From Emticicia aquatilis (GTDB taxonomy: Bacteria; Bacteroidota; Bacteroidia; Cytophagales; Spirosomataceae): a stretch of 64,000 bases of DNA. Under the pieces are notes generated by a model. The model did no database searches. It had not been told where the DNA came from and was given only the letters and a program-made list of their open reading frames with translations. Each line of letters opens with the position of its first letter. Position 1 is the first letter of the stretch. Shown one piece after another: positions 7,329 to 15,193 of the stretch. The translations under genes were made by a program, and so were the position numbers. The stretch lies in contig NZ_BMKK01000001.1 in assembly GCF_014644295.1 (NCBI RefSeq), positions 868,001-932,000 of the forward strand. The letters are read 5' to 3'.

Positions 7329-8132
7329 ATGGAAAAGTACACTGACCAATTTATGTCAATGGCCTTGCAATATGCACCTAAAATTTTGCTGGCTGTTGTT
7401 ACCCTCATCGTAGGCTTAAAGATTATAACTTGGCTTACCGGCCTCCTACAAAAAGTACTCAGAAATCGCCACGTTGACGAAAGTATCATTCCCTTTTTAG
7501 GTTCTATTCTTAGTGTTTTACTAAAAGTTGTTTTACTGATTACCGTTGCCGGAATGTTCGGTATCGAAACTACTTCTTTTGTGGCTTTGATTGGCGGTGC
7601 GGGCTTGGCAGTTGGTTTGGCTCTGCAAGGTAGTCTGGGGCATTTTGCGAGTGGTGTTTTAGTATTGATTTTCAAACCTTATAAAGTAGGCGATTTGGTG
7701 ACTGTCGCAGGATTTACGGGTGAAGTTGAAGAAATTCAAGTTTTCACAACCATTTTAAAAACCCTCGACAACAAGAGAATTATTATTCCGAATGGTTCGA
7801 TTACGTCTGGGCCAATTACTAATATTTCTGGACAAGGGGAAATTAGAGTTGATATGCAATTTAATGTGGCTGGCTCTGAAAGCATTGATAAAGTACGAAA
7901 AGTAGTAAACGAAGTGGCCAATAGCTGCCCGTTAATCTTGAAAGATAAACCGACCGATGTGTTGGTCAATTGCTTAGAAACTGGCACTATCAAATTCGAT
8001 GTGCGTCCGTGGTGTAAAAGTGCCAGCTACTGGGATGTATATTATTTTATGCAAGAAAATATTAAACGACAATTTGATGCTCAGGGTGTACAAGCCCCAA
8101 CACCAGCGATGAACATAAACTTGGCTAAATAG
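7329..8132 (+). CDS. mscS: small-conductance mechanosensitive channel (MscS family)
   Basis: A 267-residue inner-membrane channel that opens under membrane tension to release solutes during hypo-osmotic shock. Three transmembrane segments are visible at about residues 18-40, 55-78 and 83-115. The pore helix TM3 carries GLALQGSLGHFASG, with the alternating Ala/Gly pattern that lines the MscS pore, and is followed by the hallmark FKPYKVGD. The beta domain (IPNGSI, NISGQGEIRV) and the C-terminal alpha-beta domain are complete, so this is a minimal MscS of E. coli-like length. It stands alone between two terminators. Confidence 0.93.
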   Translation: MEKYTDQFMSMALQYAPKILLAVVTLIVGLKIITWLTGLLQKVLRNRHVDESIIPFLGSILSVLLKVVLLITVAGMFGIETTSFVALIGGAGLAVGLALQGSLGHFASGVLVLIFKPYKVGDLVTVAGFTGEVEEIQVFTTILKTLDNKRIIIPNGSITSGPITNISGQGEIRVDMQFNVAGSESIDKVRKVVNEVANSCPLILKDKPTDVLVNCLETGTIKFDVRPWCKSASYWDVYYFMQENIKRQFDAQGVQAPTPAMNINLAK

Positions 8133-8201
8133 AAAAATCTACACAAAATTACTCAATACACATACCCCTTAATTGATATAGCCAATATAACAATAAAAAA
8201 T

Positions 8202-8230
8202 GCCGCTCCTTTTGGGGTGGCTTTTTTTTT
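8202..8230 (+). terminator. rho-independent terminator after mscS
   Basis: gccgctcc (8202-8209), loop tttt, ggggtggc (8214-8221) with G-U pairs, then a 9-base T run. It directly precedes the likely promoter of the MaoC gene. Confidence 0.8.
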
Positions 8231-8240
8231 GCTATTTTTG
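8212..8240 (+). promoter_or_regulatory. Bacteroidetes-type promoter of the MaoC gene
   Basis: TTG (8212-8214) and TATTTTTG (8233-8240) are 18 bp apart and lie ~30 bp before the ATG at 8270. The -33 part overlaps the terminator hairpin of mscS, so the two signals share bases. Confidence 0.5.
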
Positions 8241-8269
8241 GCAATTATTTAAGAAAACACGAACTCATT

Positions 8270-8677
8270 ATGCTTTTAGAAATAGGCGATACTTACCGCC
8301 AAAGCTTTAGTTTTTCGCAAGAAGATGTGATTAAGTTTGCCGAAGTTACTGGTGATAAAAACCCTTTGCACCTCGATGCTGAATTTGCAGCTACTACACG
8401 TTTCAAGCGTCCGATTATTCATGGACATTTGAGTAGTAGTGTATTTACTCGCATCTTGGGCATGGAATTTCCGGGCGAAGGCTCGGTCTATATGAAACAA
8501 GAAACGGAGTACCTTTTTCCGATGTTTGTTGATACTGAATATGAGGTAATTTTTACTGTAATGAGCGTTGACCGAGAAAAACACGTTGCCGAAATTACGG
8601 GCGAAGTGTATATCAAAGGTACTTCTCGCCGAACAATCAGAGGTTTGGCTACGCTGATGCACTTGACTAAGATTTAA
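8270..8677 (+). CDS. MaoC-family hot-dog hydratase
   Basis: A 135-residue single hot-dog protein with the (R)-specific enoyl-CoA hydratase pattern FAEVTGDKNPLHLDAEFA. Its Asp and His match the catalytic dyad of PhaJ/MaoC proteins that hydrate trans-2-enoyl-CoA or enoyl-ACP. The following FKRPIIHGHL segment is also a family hallmark. The gene stands alone with its own promoter and a terminator hairpin at 8685-8722. No polyhydroxyalkanoate genes are nearby, so the acyl substrate is not known. Confidence 0.88.
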   Translation: MLLEIGDTYRQSFSFSQEDVIKFAEVTGDKNPLHLDAEFAATTRFKRPIIHGHLSSSVFTRILGMEFPGEGSVYMKQETEYLFPMFVDTEYEVIFTVMSVDREKHVAEITGEVYIKGTSRRTIRGLATLMHLTKI

Positions 8678-8684
8678 TTTTTCA

Positions 8685-8735
8685 AAGCCTTTATCGAAAA
8701 TAATACCTTTTGGTAAGGGCTTCTTTTCTTCTAAT
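8685..8735 (+). terminator. hairpin terminator after the MaoC gene
   Basis: aagcctttatc (8685-8695) pairs with ggtaagggctt (8712-8722), including G-U pairs, and is followed by cttttcttct. Confidence 0.6.
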
Positions 8736-8870
8736 CTTAGCTCTAACAAACGCTAATTTTTATTTTTTTCTGCTCATTTTCCACTCAATAAGTTTTAAAG
8801 ATTTAATAAAAATATTATTACTCAAAGTATTAGTTTTGACCCATTAATTACCATAAAACTAATACTACAA

Positions 8871-9995
8871 ATGTCTACTAATTACTTATCTTGGATGTCA
8901 AAATACAAAGACATCCCTCTCAATCAATTAGCAATTCCGGGTTCGCACGATGCAGGTATGTACAAAATTTCATGGCATACCAATATTGCGGGCGTTTTCC
9001 CTTCGGATAATGCACAAACACAATCAAAAGATATTCAATCACAGCTCGAAGCTGGTGTCAGATATTTTGATATTCGACCGGGTTGGGTATTTGATGAGGC
9101 CGATGCAAATGATGATAGTAAAAAGGAAGGATATGCAGGCCATTTTGATTCTTCGGCAGGTAATGTGGGTTGCACTGGCGGAAAATTAAAATCTATGCTC
9201 GGTGATGTCATTAAATTCTTAAATGAATGCGGCAATTCTGAAGTAGTAATTCTTAAATTTTCTCATTATTTTCAAGTAACTCACAAAAATAATAGTGTAG
9301 ATGAAACCTTATTAGATGATGGAGAACACAATGATGTGTTCAATAATTTCAAACAGTGGCTTGTAAACTATGTTGATAGTACTTTCACCATTGCTGAAGA
9401 TAATGGCAATACTTTCCACTGGCTTTATCACAACAATGATGGTAAAAGATTAACCGAATATACTACAAACGAAATCACTACCAGTGGAACTACTCAACAT
9501 GCGAAAGTCATAGCAGTATTTGATGGTATGAATAGTTCTATCACCATGCCCGAACGATGTTATTCTTTTGCTGATATGGTTCCAGATTCAGGAAACCACC
9601 CTGATACTGTCAATACAGCTCCTAATTTACCAAGTGGCGATTTTATACTCTATGATTGTTATTCCAACACCGATAGCTATAATACTATGTCGAGCTCGAC
9701 AGACAGTAGAGGACAAATAAAAAAGTTTAATACCAGTTCCTATCATTCGGGCGACTATTATTTGCTATCTTGGACTTTAACCATGAAAAACGTTGACCAT
9801 GTGTTTGATAAAATATCTGATTTGGCCGCTACCGCCAACGGGCATTTACCAGCAGCTATTAATACGATGATTAGCAATAATCAAATTAAGCTAAGTTCTG
9901 GTGGATATAGATGTGTACCAAACATTATTTATGTAGATTATTGCGATACTTTCGTAACTGATGTTTGTATCACGGTCAATGATAGTTTGCATTGA
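8871..9995 (+). CDS. phosphatidylinositol-specific phospholipase C X-domain protein
   Basis: A 374-residue PI-PLC-like TIM-barrel enzyme; the bacterial family cleaves phosphatidylinositol or its glycosylated forms to a cyclic inositol phosphate and diacylglycerol. The X-domain signature AIPGSHDAGM holds the general base His26, RYFDIRPG matches the conserved strand, and His91 in YAGHFD is the candidate second catalytic histidine. There is no signal peptide or lipobox, which is unusual for an enzyme thought to act outside the cell. The protein is longer than the ~300-residue Bacillus enzyme, the extra being Asn/Asp/Ser-rich loops and a C-terminal strand region. Its lipid substrate is unknown. 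Confidence 0.8.
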   Translation: MSTNYLSWMSKYKDIPLNQLAIPGSHDAGMYKISWHTNIAGVFPSDNAQTQSKDIQSQLEAGVRYFDIRPGWVFDEADANDDSKKEGYAGHFDSSAGNVGCTGGKLKSMLGDVIKFLNECGNSEVVILKFSHYFQVTHKNNSVDETLLDDGEHNDVFNNFKQWLVNYVDSTFTIAEDNGNTFHWLYHNNDGKRLTEYTTNEITTSGTTQHAKVIAVFDGMNSSITMPERCYSFADMVPDSGNHPDTVNTAPNLPSGDFILYDCYSNTDSYNTMSSSTDSRGQIKKFNTSSYHSGDYYLLSWTLTMKNVDHVFDKISDLAATANGHLPAAINTMISNNQIKLSSGGYRCVPNIIYVDYCDTFVTDVCITVNDSLH

Positions 9996-10003
9996 CTTAA
10001 AAA

Positions 10004-10043
10004 AAATGTAGTGGCTTCTGTCTATTTAAAAGCCACTACATTT
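10004..10043 (+). terminator. hairpin after the PI-PLC gene
   Basis: aaatgtagtggctt (10004-10017) pairs perfectly with aagccactacattt (10030-10043); loop of 12 bases; only a short T run follows. The remaining ~160 bp before the next gene shows no other recognisable signal. Confidence 0.65.
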
Positions 10044-10208
10044 ACCATTATCACCAATTAGTAAAGCATATTTCGAGCAAAAAGCAATAAACCTTCTCAT
10101 TTAGCCGTTTTAAATTAAATACCTTAGAAAGCATTACTCACAAAAAATCCCTTTCAATACGATGATTGTATCTTGACTTGTCCTTTCCCATAATTATTTC
10201 AAAAGACA

Positions 10209-10997
10209 ATGAACAAGTACTTTAGAACCATGAATCGTATGCTTCTTGTGGCTTTATTTTTCCCACTCGTTAGCTTCTCTCAAACACACCGTGCTTACGC
10301 CGACGAACTTTTCAAAAAAGGCGATTATTACCACGCATTCTTTTTATACCGTAATCTTTATGGTACAAATCTCAGCGAAAACCAGTTTGCCCAGCGTTGT
10401 AATACTGCAATTTCACTCACAAAGCAGTTTCTTGATTTACGTGCTTCCAAGCAATACTATGATGCAAAAACTAAGCTTCGTGAGTTACTCGAAATAAATC
10501 CCGATGATTTTCATGCTCCAATATTGCCACAATTATCAATCGAAGAAGCTACTTATTGGCAGAAACTGGCACTAAAACAAAACTCAGCGAAAGAAGTGAA
10601 TTTAATGCTCGAAAAAGCAATTTCGCTCTATGAACAAGGAAAAGCAGACGGTTGGAATCATAAAGAAATTGATGATGCCATTAAACAATGTGAAGCCTCG
10701 AAAATAGATAGTGGAGTCAGCGAAAGAGTAGCTGGAATAAGTAATGCTCCTAAAGTTGAAATTGAAGTAGCAGCAGCACCAGCTACGACCAAAACAACTG
10801 AACCAACTACTACCGCAACAACCCCACAAGCGACTCCAGCACCAATCACTGCCGATGTGAAACCCGAAACTCCGCCAATTCCAACTCCAGTTGTGCAGGC
10901 AGATTCTTCGGAGAAAAAGCCTGTACCACAAATAAAAGTAGTAAAAACTCGCAGCAAGAAAATGCTTCCGAAAAGAGAAGTAGCAACAATAAAATAG
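10209..10997 (+). CDS. secreted helical (TPR-like) protein, paralogue B
   Basis: A 262-residue paralogue of the 6462-7142 product. A signal peptide ends near FSQ (residue ~25; an ATG seven codons in is an alternative start), followed by HRAYADELFKKGDYYHAFF, a second helix pair with KLRELLEINPDD, and IKQCEAS. The last 85 residues are a Thr/Ala/Pro-rich linker (ATTKTTEPTT..., then TPPIPTPVV) ending in a basic patch KTRSKKMLPKRE. The linker plus basic end could span the periplasm or bind peptidoglycan, but this is inference only. It has its own terminator at 11026-11059. Confidence 0.7.
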   Translation: MNKYFRTMNRMLLVALFFPLVSFSQTHRAYADELFKKGDYYHAFFLYRNLYGTNLSENQFAQRCNTAISLTKQFLDLRASKQYYDAKTKLRELLEINPDDFHAPILPQLSIEEATYWQKLALKQNSAKEVNLMLEKAISLYEQGKADGWNHKEIDDAIKQCEASKIDSGVSERVAGISNAPKVEIEVAAAPATTKTTEPTTTATTPQATPAPITADVKPETPPIPTPVVQADSSEKKPVPQIKVVKTRSKKMLPKREVATIK

Positions 10998-11025
10998 TTA
11001 TTTTGTAGATTTTATAATAAAACAG

Positions 11026-11059
11026 AGAGGTATTATTCGCAAGAATGGTACCTCTTTTT
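11026..11059 (+). terminator. hairpin terminator
   Basis: agaggta (11026-11032) and tacctct (11049-11055) pair around an inner attc/gaat stem, followed by a T run. Confidence 0.7.
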
Positions 11060-11200
11060 CTTTTATTAAGAAATGCGTCCTCAAATTCCTCCTTAGTTAA
11101 GGGTTTGCAAATCTTTCGCTAAGGATATTGATATTCTATCTTCATTTCGATAAACAATCATTTTGTGTATCTTGCAGACAGATATTCAAACAAAACTACA

Positions 11201-12577
11201 ATGAAAAAACTTTCCACTCTTTTGCTATGTGCGTGGGTTTTGCAGGCAAATGCCCAAAACGTAGAAATATGGCTCACAAAAACCGATAAATCTGTTTTAT
11301 TTCAGAAACAAACAAATACCCTTAGTTTTGATAAAATCAGTAACACTTCACCGAGTATTTATGTAGATGATGCCAAGAAATTCCAACAAATGGATGGTTT
11401 TGGTTATACCCTTACTGGAGGTAGCACGCTACTTTTGAGCCAGATGAATGCAGCTGAAAGAGCTAAAATTTTGCAAGAATTATTTGCCACCGATGGCAAT
11501 AATATAGGTGTAAGTTATTTACGTATAAGTGTAGGGGCATCTGACCTCGACGACCACGTTTTCTCTTATGATGACCTTCCTGCGGGTGAAACCGACCCAA
11601 AACTTACTAAATTTAGTTTGGCGGAAGACAAAAAACACTTGATTCCTGTCTTGAAAGAGATACTGATAATCAATCCTAAAATCAAGATTTTGGGTTCGCC
11701 GTGGTCGCCTCCTGCTTGGATGAAAACCAACAATAATTCTAAAGGAGGAAGTCTAAAACCTGAATATTATGGTGTTTATGCTCAATATTTGGTCAAATAC
11801 ATACAGGCAATGAAGAAAGAAGGAATTACAATTGATGCCCTCACGATTCAAAACGAGCCCCTTCACCCTGGCAATAATCCAAGTTTATTGATGCAACAAG
11901 ATGCACAAGCTGTTTTTGTAAAGAATAATCTCGGACCAGCATTTAAGCAAGCGAAAATCTCAACAAAAATCATCATTTACGACCATAACGCCGACCGCCC
12001 CGATTATCCTATCAGTATTTTGAATGATGCAGAAGCTCGTAAATACATTGATGGCTCGGCTTTTCATTTATATGGTGGTAGTGTAGAAAATATCAGAAGC
12101 GTTCACGAGGCTCATCCCGATAAAAATCTGTATTTTACCGAGCAATGGATTGGAGCTCCAGGCAATTTTGCGGGAGATTTTTCGTGGCATATCAAAAACT
12201 TAGTCATTGGTGCTTCACGCAATTGGTGCAAAACGGTTTTAGAATGGAATCTTGCCGCCGACCCAAAGCAAAATCCGCATACAGATGGAGGTTGTACCGA
12301 ATGCTTGGGAGCTATCACGATTGGGCAAGACATTACTCGAAATCCAGCTTATTATATTATTGCTCATGCTTCAAAGTTCGTTCGTCCAAATTCAGTCAGA
12401 ATCGCCTCAAATATTACAATGTCGTTGCCGAATGTGGCCTTTAAAACTCCATTGGGCAAAACTGTTCTGATTGTACAAAACGAAGGTGGAAAAGCCCAAG
12501 AATTCAATATTCGTTATCACAAAAAACAAGTAACTACCTCGCTCGATGCTGGCTCGGTGGCTACGTATATTTGGTAA
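11201..12577 (+). CDS. glycoside hydrolase family 30 (glucosylceramidase-like)
   Basis: A secreted retaining beta-glycosidase of 458 residues. The start is ATG 11201 (MKKLSTLLLC), giving a signal peptide ending at ANAQ; an in-frame ATG at 11165 would bury the signal. GH30 motifs are GFGYTLTGGS near the N-terminus, GSPWSPPAWMK, the acid/base Glu219 in TIQNEPLHPG, and the nucleophile Glu314 in LYFTEQWIG. A C-terminal beta domain completes the (beta/alpha)8 barrel plus side sandwich. Substrates in the family include glucosylceramide, beta-1,6-glucan and xylan, and sequence alone does not decide. The downstream membrane protein and CBM9-like protein are close enough to form an operon. Confidence 0.9.
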   Translation: MKKLSTLLLCAWVLQANAQNVEIWLTKTDKSVLFQKQTNTLSFDKISNTSPSIYVDDAKKFQQMDGFGYTLTGGSTLLLSQMNAAERAKILQELFATDGNNIGVSYLRISVGASDLDDHVFSYDDLPAGETDPKLTKFSLAEDKKHLIPVLKEILIINPKIKILGSPWSPPAWMKTNNNSKGGSLKPEYYGVYAQYLVKYIQAMKKEGITIDALTIQNEPLHPGNNPSLLMQQDAQAVFVKNNLGPAFKQAKISTKIIIYDHNADRPDYPISILNDAEARKYIDGSAFHLYGGSVENIRSVHEAHPDKNLYFTEQWIGAPGNFAGDFSWHIKNLVIGASRNWCKTVLEWNLAADPKQNPHTDGGCTECLGAITIGQDITRNPAYYIIAHASKFVRPNSVRIASNITMSLPNVAFKTPLGKTVLIVQNEGGKAQEFNIRYHKKQVTTSLDAGSVATYIW

Positions 12578-12605
12578 AAATTATTCATAATAAGCAATCA
12601 TAATA

Positions 12606-13055
12606 ATGACACTTCAGAAGAGATTTGACCAAATACCTATTGAATTAAAGGTTTTTGCGGCTTTTGCAATTATAGTTACATTTTTGAGTTTTTTATTACC
12701 TTTAATTTTAGAGAAAGAACTTTGGCAAAAAACCATTAAGTACACAGGTTGGTCTCCCGCCACTACATATATGTTTTGTATTGTTATGGTTTTTAGTTCT
12801 GTTTTTCGGAATAATCATCCCAAACACATCATTCCAAGAATGGGGATTGTATTGCTGCTGTCTATTCAAATTTATTTTGGTTCTCAGCAGCAGTTACTTG
12901 TAGATGAAAGAAGGAATTTTACAAATCCGTATTTGATAATAAGCGAATATCAATATATTTGGACAATTTTAATTCCAGCTTTTTGGCTTTTAGTAATTTT
13001 ACTATCACCCAACATCAAACGATTTTACAGAGCAATTTCTCAAAAATCGAATTAA
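12606..13055 (+). CDS. small integral membrane protein, unknown function
   Basis: 149 residues with four predicted membrane segments (about 15-35, 50-66, 80-92 and 117-134) separated by charged loops (KELWQKT, RNNHPKH, DERRNFTN). No family is recognised. It lies 28 bp after the GH30 gene and 5 bp before the CBM9-like gene, so the three are probably cotranscribed. It has ordinary neighbours and no sign of recent transfer. Confidence 0.65.
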   Translation: MTLQKRFDQIPIELKVFAAFAIIVTFLSFLLPLILEKELWQKTIKYTGWSPATTYMFCIVMVFSSVFRNNHPKHIIPRMGIVLLLSIQIYFGSQQQLLVDERRNFTNPYLIISEYQYIWTILIPAFWLLVILLSPNIKRFYRAISQKSN

Positions 13056-13060
13056 CCATT

Positions 13061-13726
13061 ATGCTAATATTCTTATACCTCTTTTTTGCTTCAATGAGTA
13101 CAACCCCAACTATCAGTTTACCTAAAAACACTTGGACTAAACTTCCAGAAACTCACTTTAAAAACGCCACTGACGGCAAAGTTTCGAGCCAAATAACCGA
13201 AGTAAAACTAAAAGCTGACGACCAATATTTGAGTATTGAATTTAGTTGCTTACAAAATCCTTTTGTGGCACAAAATTCATACACAAAACACAATAGCGAA
13301 ATGTATAACCAAGAGGTATTTGAGCTTTTCATCGCCGAAGGCTCGGCCGCTCCTACCCGTTATTTAGAATTAGAAATCAACCCAAACAATGCCCTTTTTG
13401 CAGGTTGGATTGAAAACCCAACCAAAGAGGCTCCTAAAAGTTGTGATTTTGTGAGTCACGAGGATGCAAAAATCATTCACTCGGTAAGCAAAACTGCCGA
13501 TAGTTGGTCAGGAAAAATGCAAATTCCGTGGACATTATTGGGAGGAAAATCAGATACTTATCGTGTAAATTTTTATCGAATTATCTCGCTAAAATCACAT
13601 ACGAAATCTGACTGGAAAGGAACGCCCACTACGTGTGCGTATCTGTGCTGGAGCCCGACTATGAGCGGTGCAATACCTCGTTTTCACCGACCAGAAGCTT
13701 TCGGTATTTTGAAGGTGGAAATGTAA
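13061..13726 (+). CDS. carbohydrate-binding family 9-like protein
   Basis: 221 residues from ATG 13061, which is followed by a short hydrophobic leader (LIFLYLFFASM). The remainder has the layout of the CBM9/DOMON-like proteins common in Bacteroidota: YLSIEFSC, an EVFELFIAEG metal- or sugar-site strand, YLELEINPNNALFAGW, WSGKMQIPWTLLGG, and a final RFHRPEAFGIL. Homologues often accompany glycosidases, which suits the GH30 gene upstream. It is probably a periplasmic sugar-binding protein or an accessory to the glycosidase; ligand unknown. A terminator hairpin (13731-13766) follows. Confidence 0.75.
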   Translation: MLIFLYLFFASMSTTPTISLPKNTWTKLPETHFKNATDGKVSSQITEVKLKADDQYLSIEFSCLQNPFVAQNSYTKHNSEMYNQEVFELFIAEGSAAPTRYLELEINPNNALFAGWIENPTKEAPKSCDFVSHEDAKIIHSVSKTADSWSGKMQIPWTLLGGKSDTYRVNFYRIISLKSHTKSDWKGTPTTCAYLCWSPTMSGAIPRFHRPEAFGILKVEM

Positions 13727-13730
13727 ACCC

Positions 13731-13766
13731 AAAGAGGCACGGATATGAATTCGTTCCTCTTTTTTA
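13731..13766. terminator. hairpin terminator between convergent genes
   Basis: aaagaggcacg (13731-13741) pairs with cgttcctcttt (one mismatch), followed by a T run on the plus strand. It ends the GH30 operon. Confidence 0.7.
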
Positions 13767-13777
13767 ATCGTAACTAT

Positions 13778-14257
13778 TTACCATTTACTAAACGGCAGTG
13801 TCGATAAATTAGAATTATAATATTTCTTTTCGCCAGTTACTTCTTCGGCAGCCCAATCGGGTAGCTCAAATAATTCATCTTCACTCGAAAGCTCAATTTC
13901 GGCCACAATCAAACCTTCATTTTCACCCAAAAACACATCTACTTCCCATAGTTTTTCGGCAAAAAGTATTTTATATCTGTACTTGGTCAAATCAGAAACT
14001 GCAAACATATCGAGCAGCTGAATGGCTTCTTCCTTTGGTATTTCATACTCAAATTCGGCACGAGTTGCTCCCTCAGATTTGCCTTTTATTGTCATAAAAC
14101 CTTTGGTATCAGTAGCTCTGACCCGAATGGTTTTATTTGGGTCTGTCAATAAATATCCTTGTCTGTAAAACTCCGCATTTGGCTTTTCAACGGTAGCCCA
14201 TTTTACATGATTTACCAAAAACTTTCTCTCAATTTCTAATCCCATATTTTCATTCAA
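13778..14257 (-). CDS. CYTH-domain protein (triphosphate tunnel metalloenzyme)
   Basis: 159 residues of CYTH fold, with the signature EIERKF at the N-terminus and alternating charged strands (TIRVRAT, TIKGK, AEFEYEIP, LWEVDVFLGE, IVAEIELSSEDE) that line the triphosphate tunnel. Bacterial relatives are inorganic triphosphatases or class IV adenylate cyclases; the short length and lack of extra domains favour a triphosphatase. The start could be ATG 14257 or ATG 14245 (MGLEIERK). A promoter -7 box at 14269-14276 would leave almost no leader for the first and about 17 bases for the second. The gene stands alone. Confidence 0.85.
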   Translation of the reverse strand: MNENMGLEIERKFLVNHVKWATVEKPNAEFYRQGYLLTDPNKTIRVRATDTKGFMTIKGKSEGATRAEFEYEIPKEEAIQLLDMFAVSDLTKYRYKILFAEKLWEVDVFLGENEGLIVAEIELSSEDELFELPDWAAEEVTGEKKYYNSNLSTLPFSKW

Positions 14258-14268
14258 TTATTTCGGCA

Positions 14269-14276
14269 CAAAGATA
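14269..14276 (-). promoter_or_regulatory. promoter -7 box of the CYTH gene
   Basis: The minus strand reads TATCTTTG, a perfect TAnnTTTG, just upstream of the start. No convincing TTG at the -33 position was found. Confidence 0.45.
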
Positions 14277-14401
14277 TACATTCGATTTTATTTCTACCGA
14301 AACACTTGTTTTATTGTCCAAAAGTGCTTAATTTTTATTCAGAATTCCCTCTTTCGATAAGATTTAACATTGGCTTAATATACCTAACGTTTTTTTAACC
14401 T

Positions 14402-14409
14402 TACCTTTG
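14402..14409 (+). promoter_or_regulatory. promoter -7 box of the two-component operon
   Basis: TACCTTTG perfectly matches TAnnTTTG, 37 bp before the ATG of the response regulator at 14447. No good -33 TTG was seen at the standard spacing. Confidence 0.55.
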
Positions 14410-14446
14410 CAGCAGTAAATAACACCAACAAATAACATTACTACTT

Positions 14447-15136
14447 ATGAGTCTTGCTCACCGTGTTTTAGTAGTTGACGACGAAGCCGATATTGTAGAA
14501 TTATTGGTCTATAATCTCGAAAAAGAAGGCTATAAGGTAGCGTCTGCTCCCGATGGTAAAAAAGCAATCGAAGTTGCGAAGGAATTCCTCCCCGATTTAG
14601 TGATTCTTGATATCATGATGCCTTTCTTCGATGGTATCGAAGTTGGCCGCATGATTCGTACGATGCCCGAACTAAAAAATACTTTCATTCTTTATCTGAC
14701 AGCTCGCTCCGAAGAATATTCAGAAGTAGCCGCATTTGAGCTCGGTGCCGATGATTATATCAATAAACCAATTAAACCTCGTGCTTTGATGAGCCGAATC
14801 AATGCGTTTTTCAGACGTGAAGCTCAGAAAACCGATGCGGGCGATACACTCGAAATTGCAGGATTAAGTATCAATCGTCTGAATTACACGGTTACGAAAC
14901 CCGACGGGAATGTTATTGTTCTGCCCAAAAAAGAATTCGAATTGTTATCTTTTCTTGCCCAATACCCTAATAAAGTATTTAGTCGTGACGAAATTTTGCA
15001 GAAAATCTGGGGTGCCGACGTATATGTAGTTGAGCGTACGATTGATGTACACATACGTAAAGTACGTGAAAAAGTAGGCGAAAATTTCATAAAAACCCTC
15101 AAAGGAGTGGGCTATATGTTTACTGACGAAGCGTAA
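14447..15136 (+). CDS. OmpR/PhoB-type response regulator
   Basis: A 229-residue DNA-binding regulator. The receiver domain (about 1-120) has the acidic pocket Asp11-Asp12, phospho-acceptor Asp55 (VILDIMMP), Thr85 and Lys107 (NKPIKP). A winged-helix output domain (about 135-226) has the PKKEFELLSFLAQYPN and VERTIDVHIRKVREKVG signatures of OmpR/PhoB proteins. It lies 57 bp upstream of its cognate histidine kinase. In Bacteroidota this pair is often annotated as PhoB/PhoR-like, but no phosphate genes are nearby, so the stimulus is unknown. Confidence 0.92.
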   Translation: MSLAHRVLVVDDEADIVELLVYNLEKEGYKVASAPDGKKAIEVAKEFLPDLVILDIMMPFFDGIEVGRMIRTMPELKNTFILYLTARSEEYSEVAAFELGADDYINKPIKPRALMSRINAFFRREAQKTDAGDTLEIAGLSINRLNYTVTKPDGNVIVLPKKEFELLSFLAQYPNKVFSRDEILQKIWGADVYVVERTIDVHIRKVREKVGENFIKTLKGVGYMFTDEA

Positions 15137-15193
15137 TTTCGATGATAAATTGCTAATTATCAATTACATTTGTAGTAAATAATCGACCAAAGA

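Noticed and set aside
10602-10957. Minus-strand ORFs antisense to the paralogue B gene, one with many Trp/Arg/Ser/Cys
   Set aside because: They are the complement of the low-complexity Thr/Pro/Ala tail; typical shadow reading frames.
11201-12577. Type IX secretion C-terminal domain on the GH30 protein
   Set aside because: The sequence ends in the GH30 beta domain (AGSVATYIW) without the conserved T9SS CTD features.
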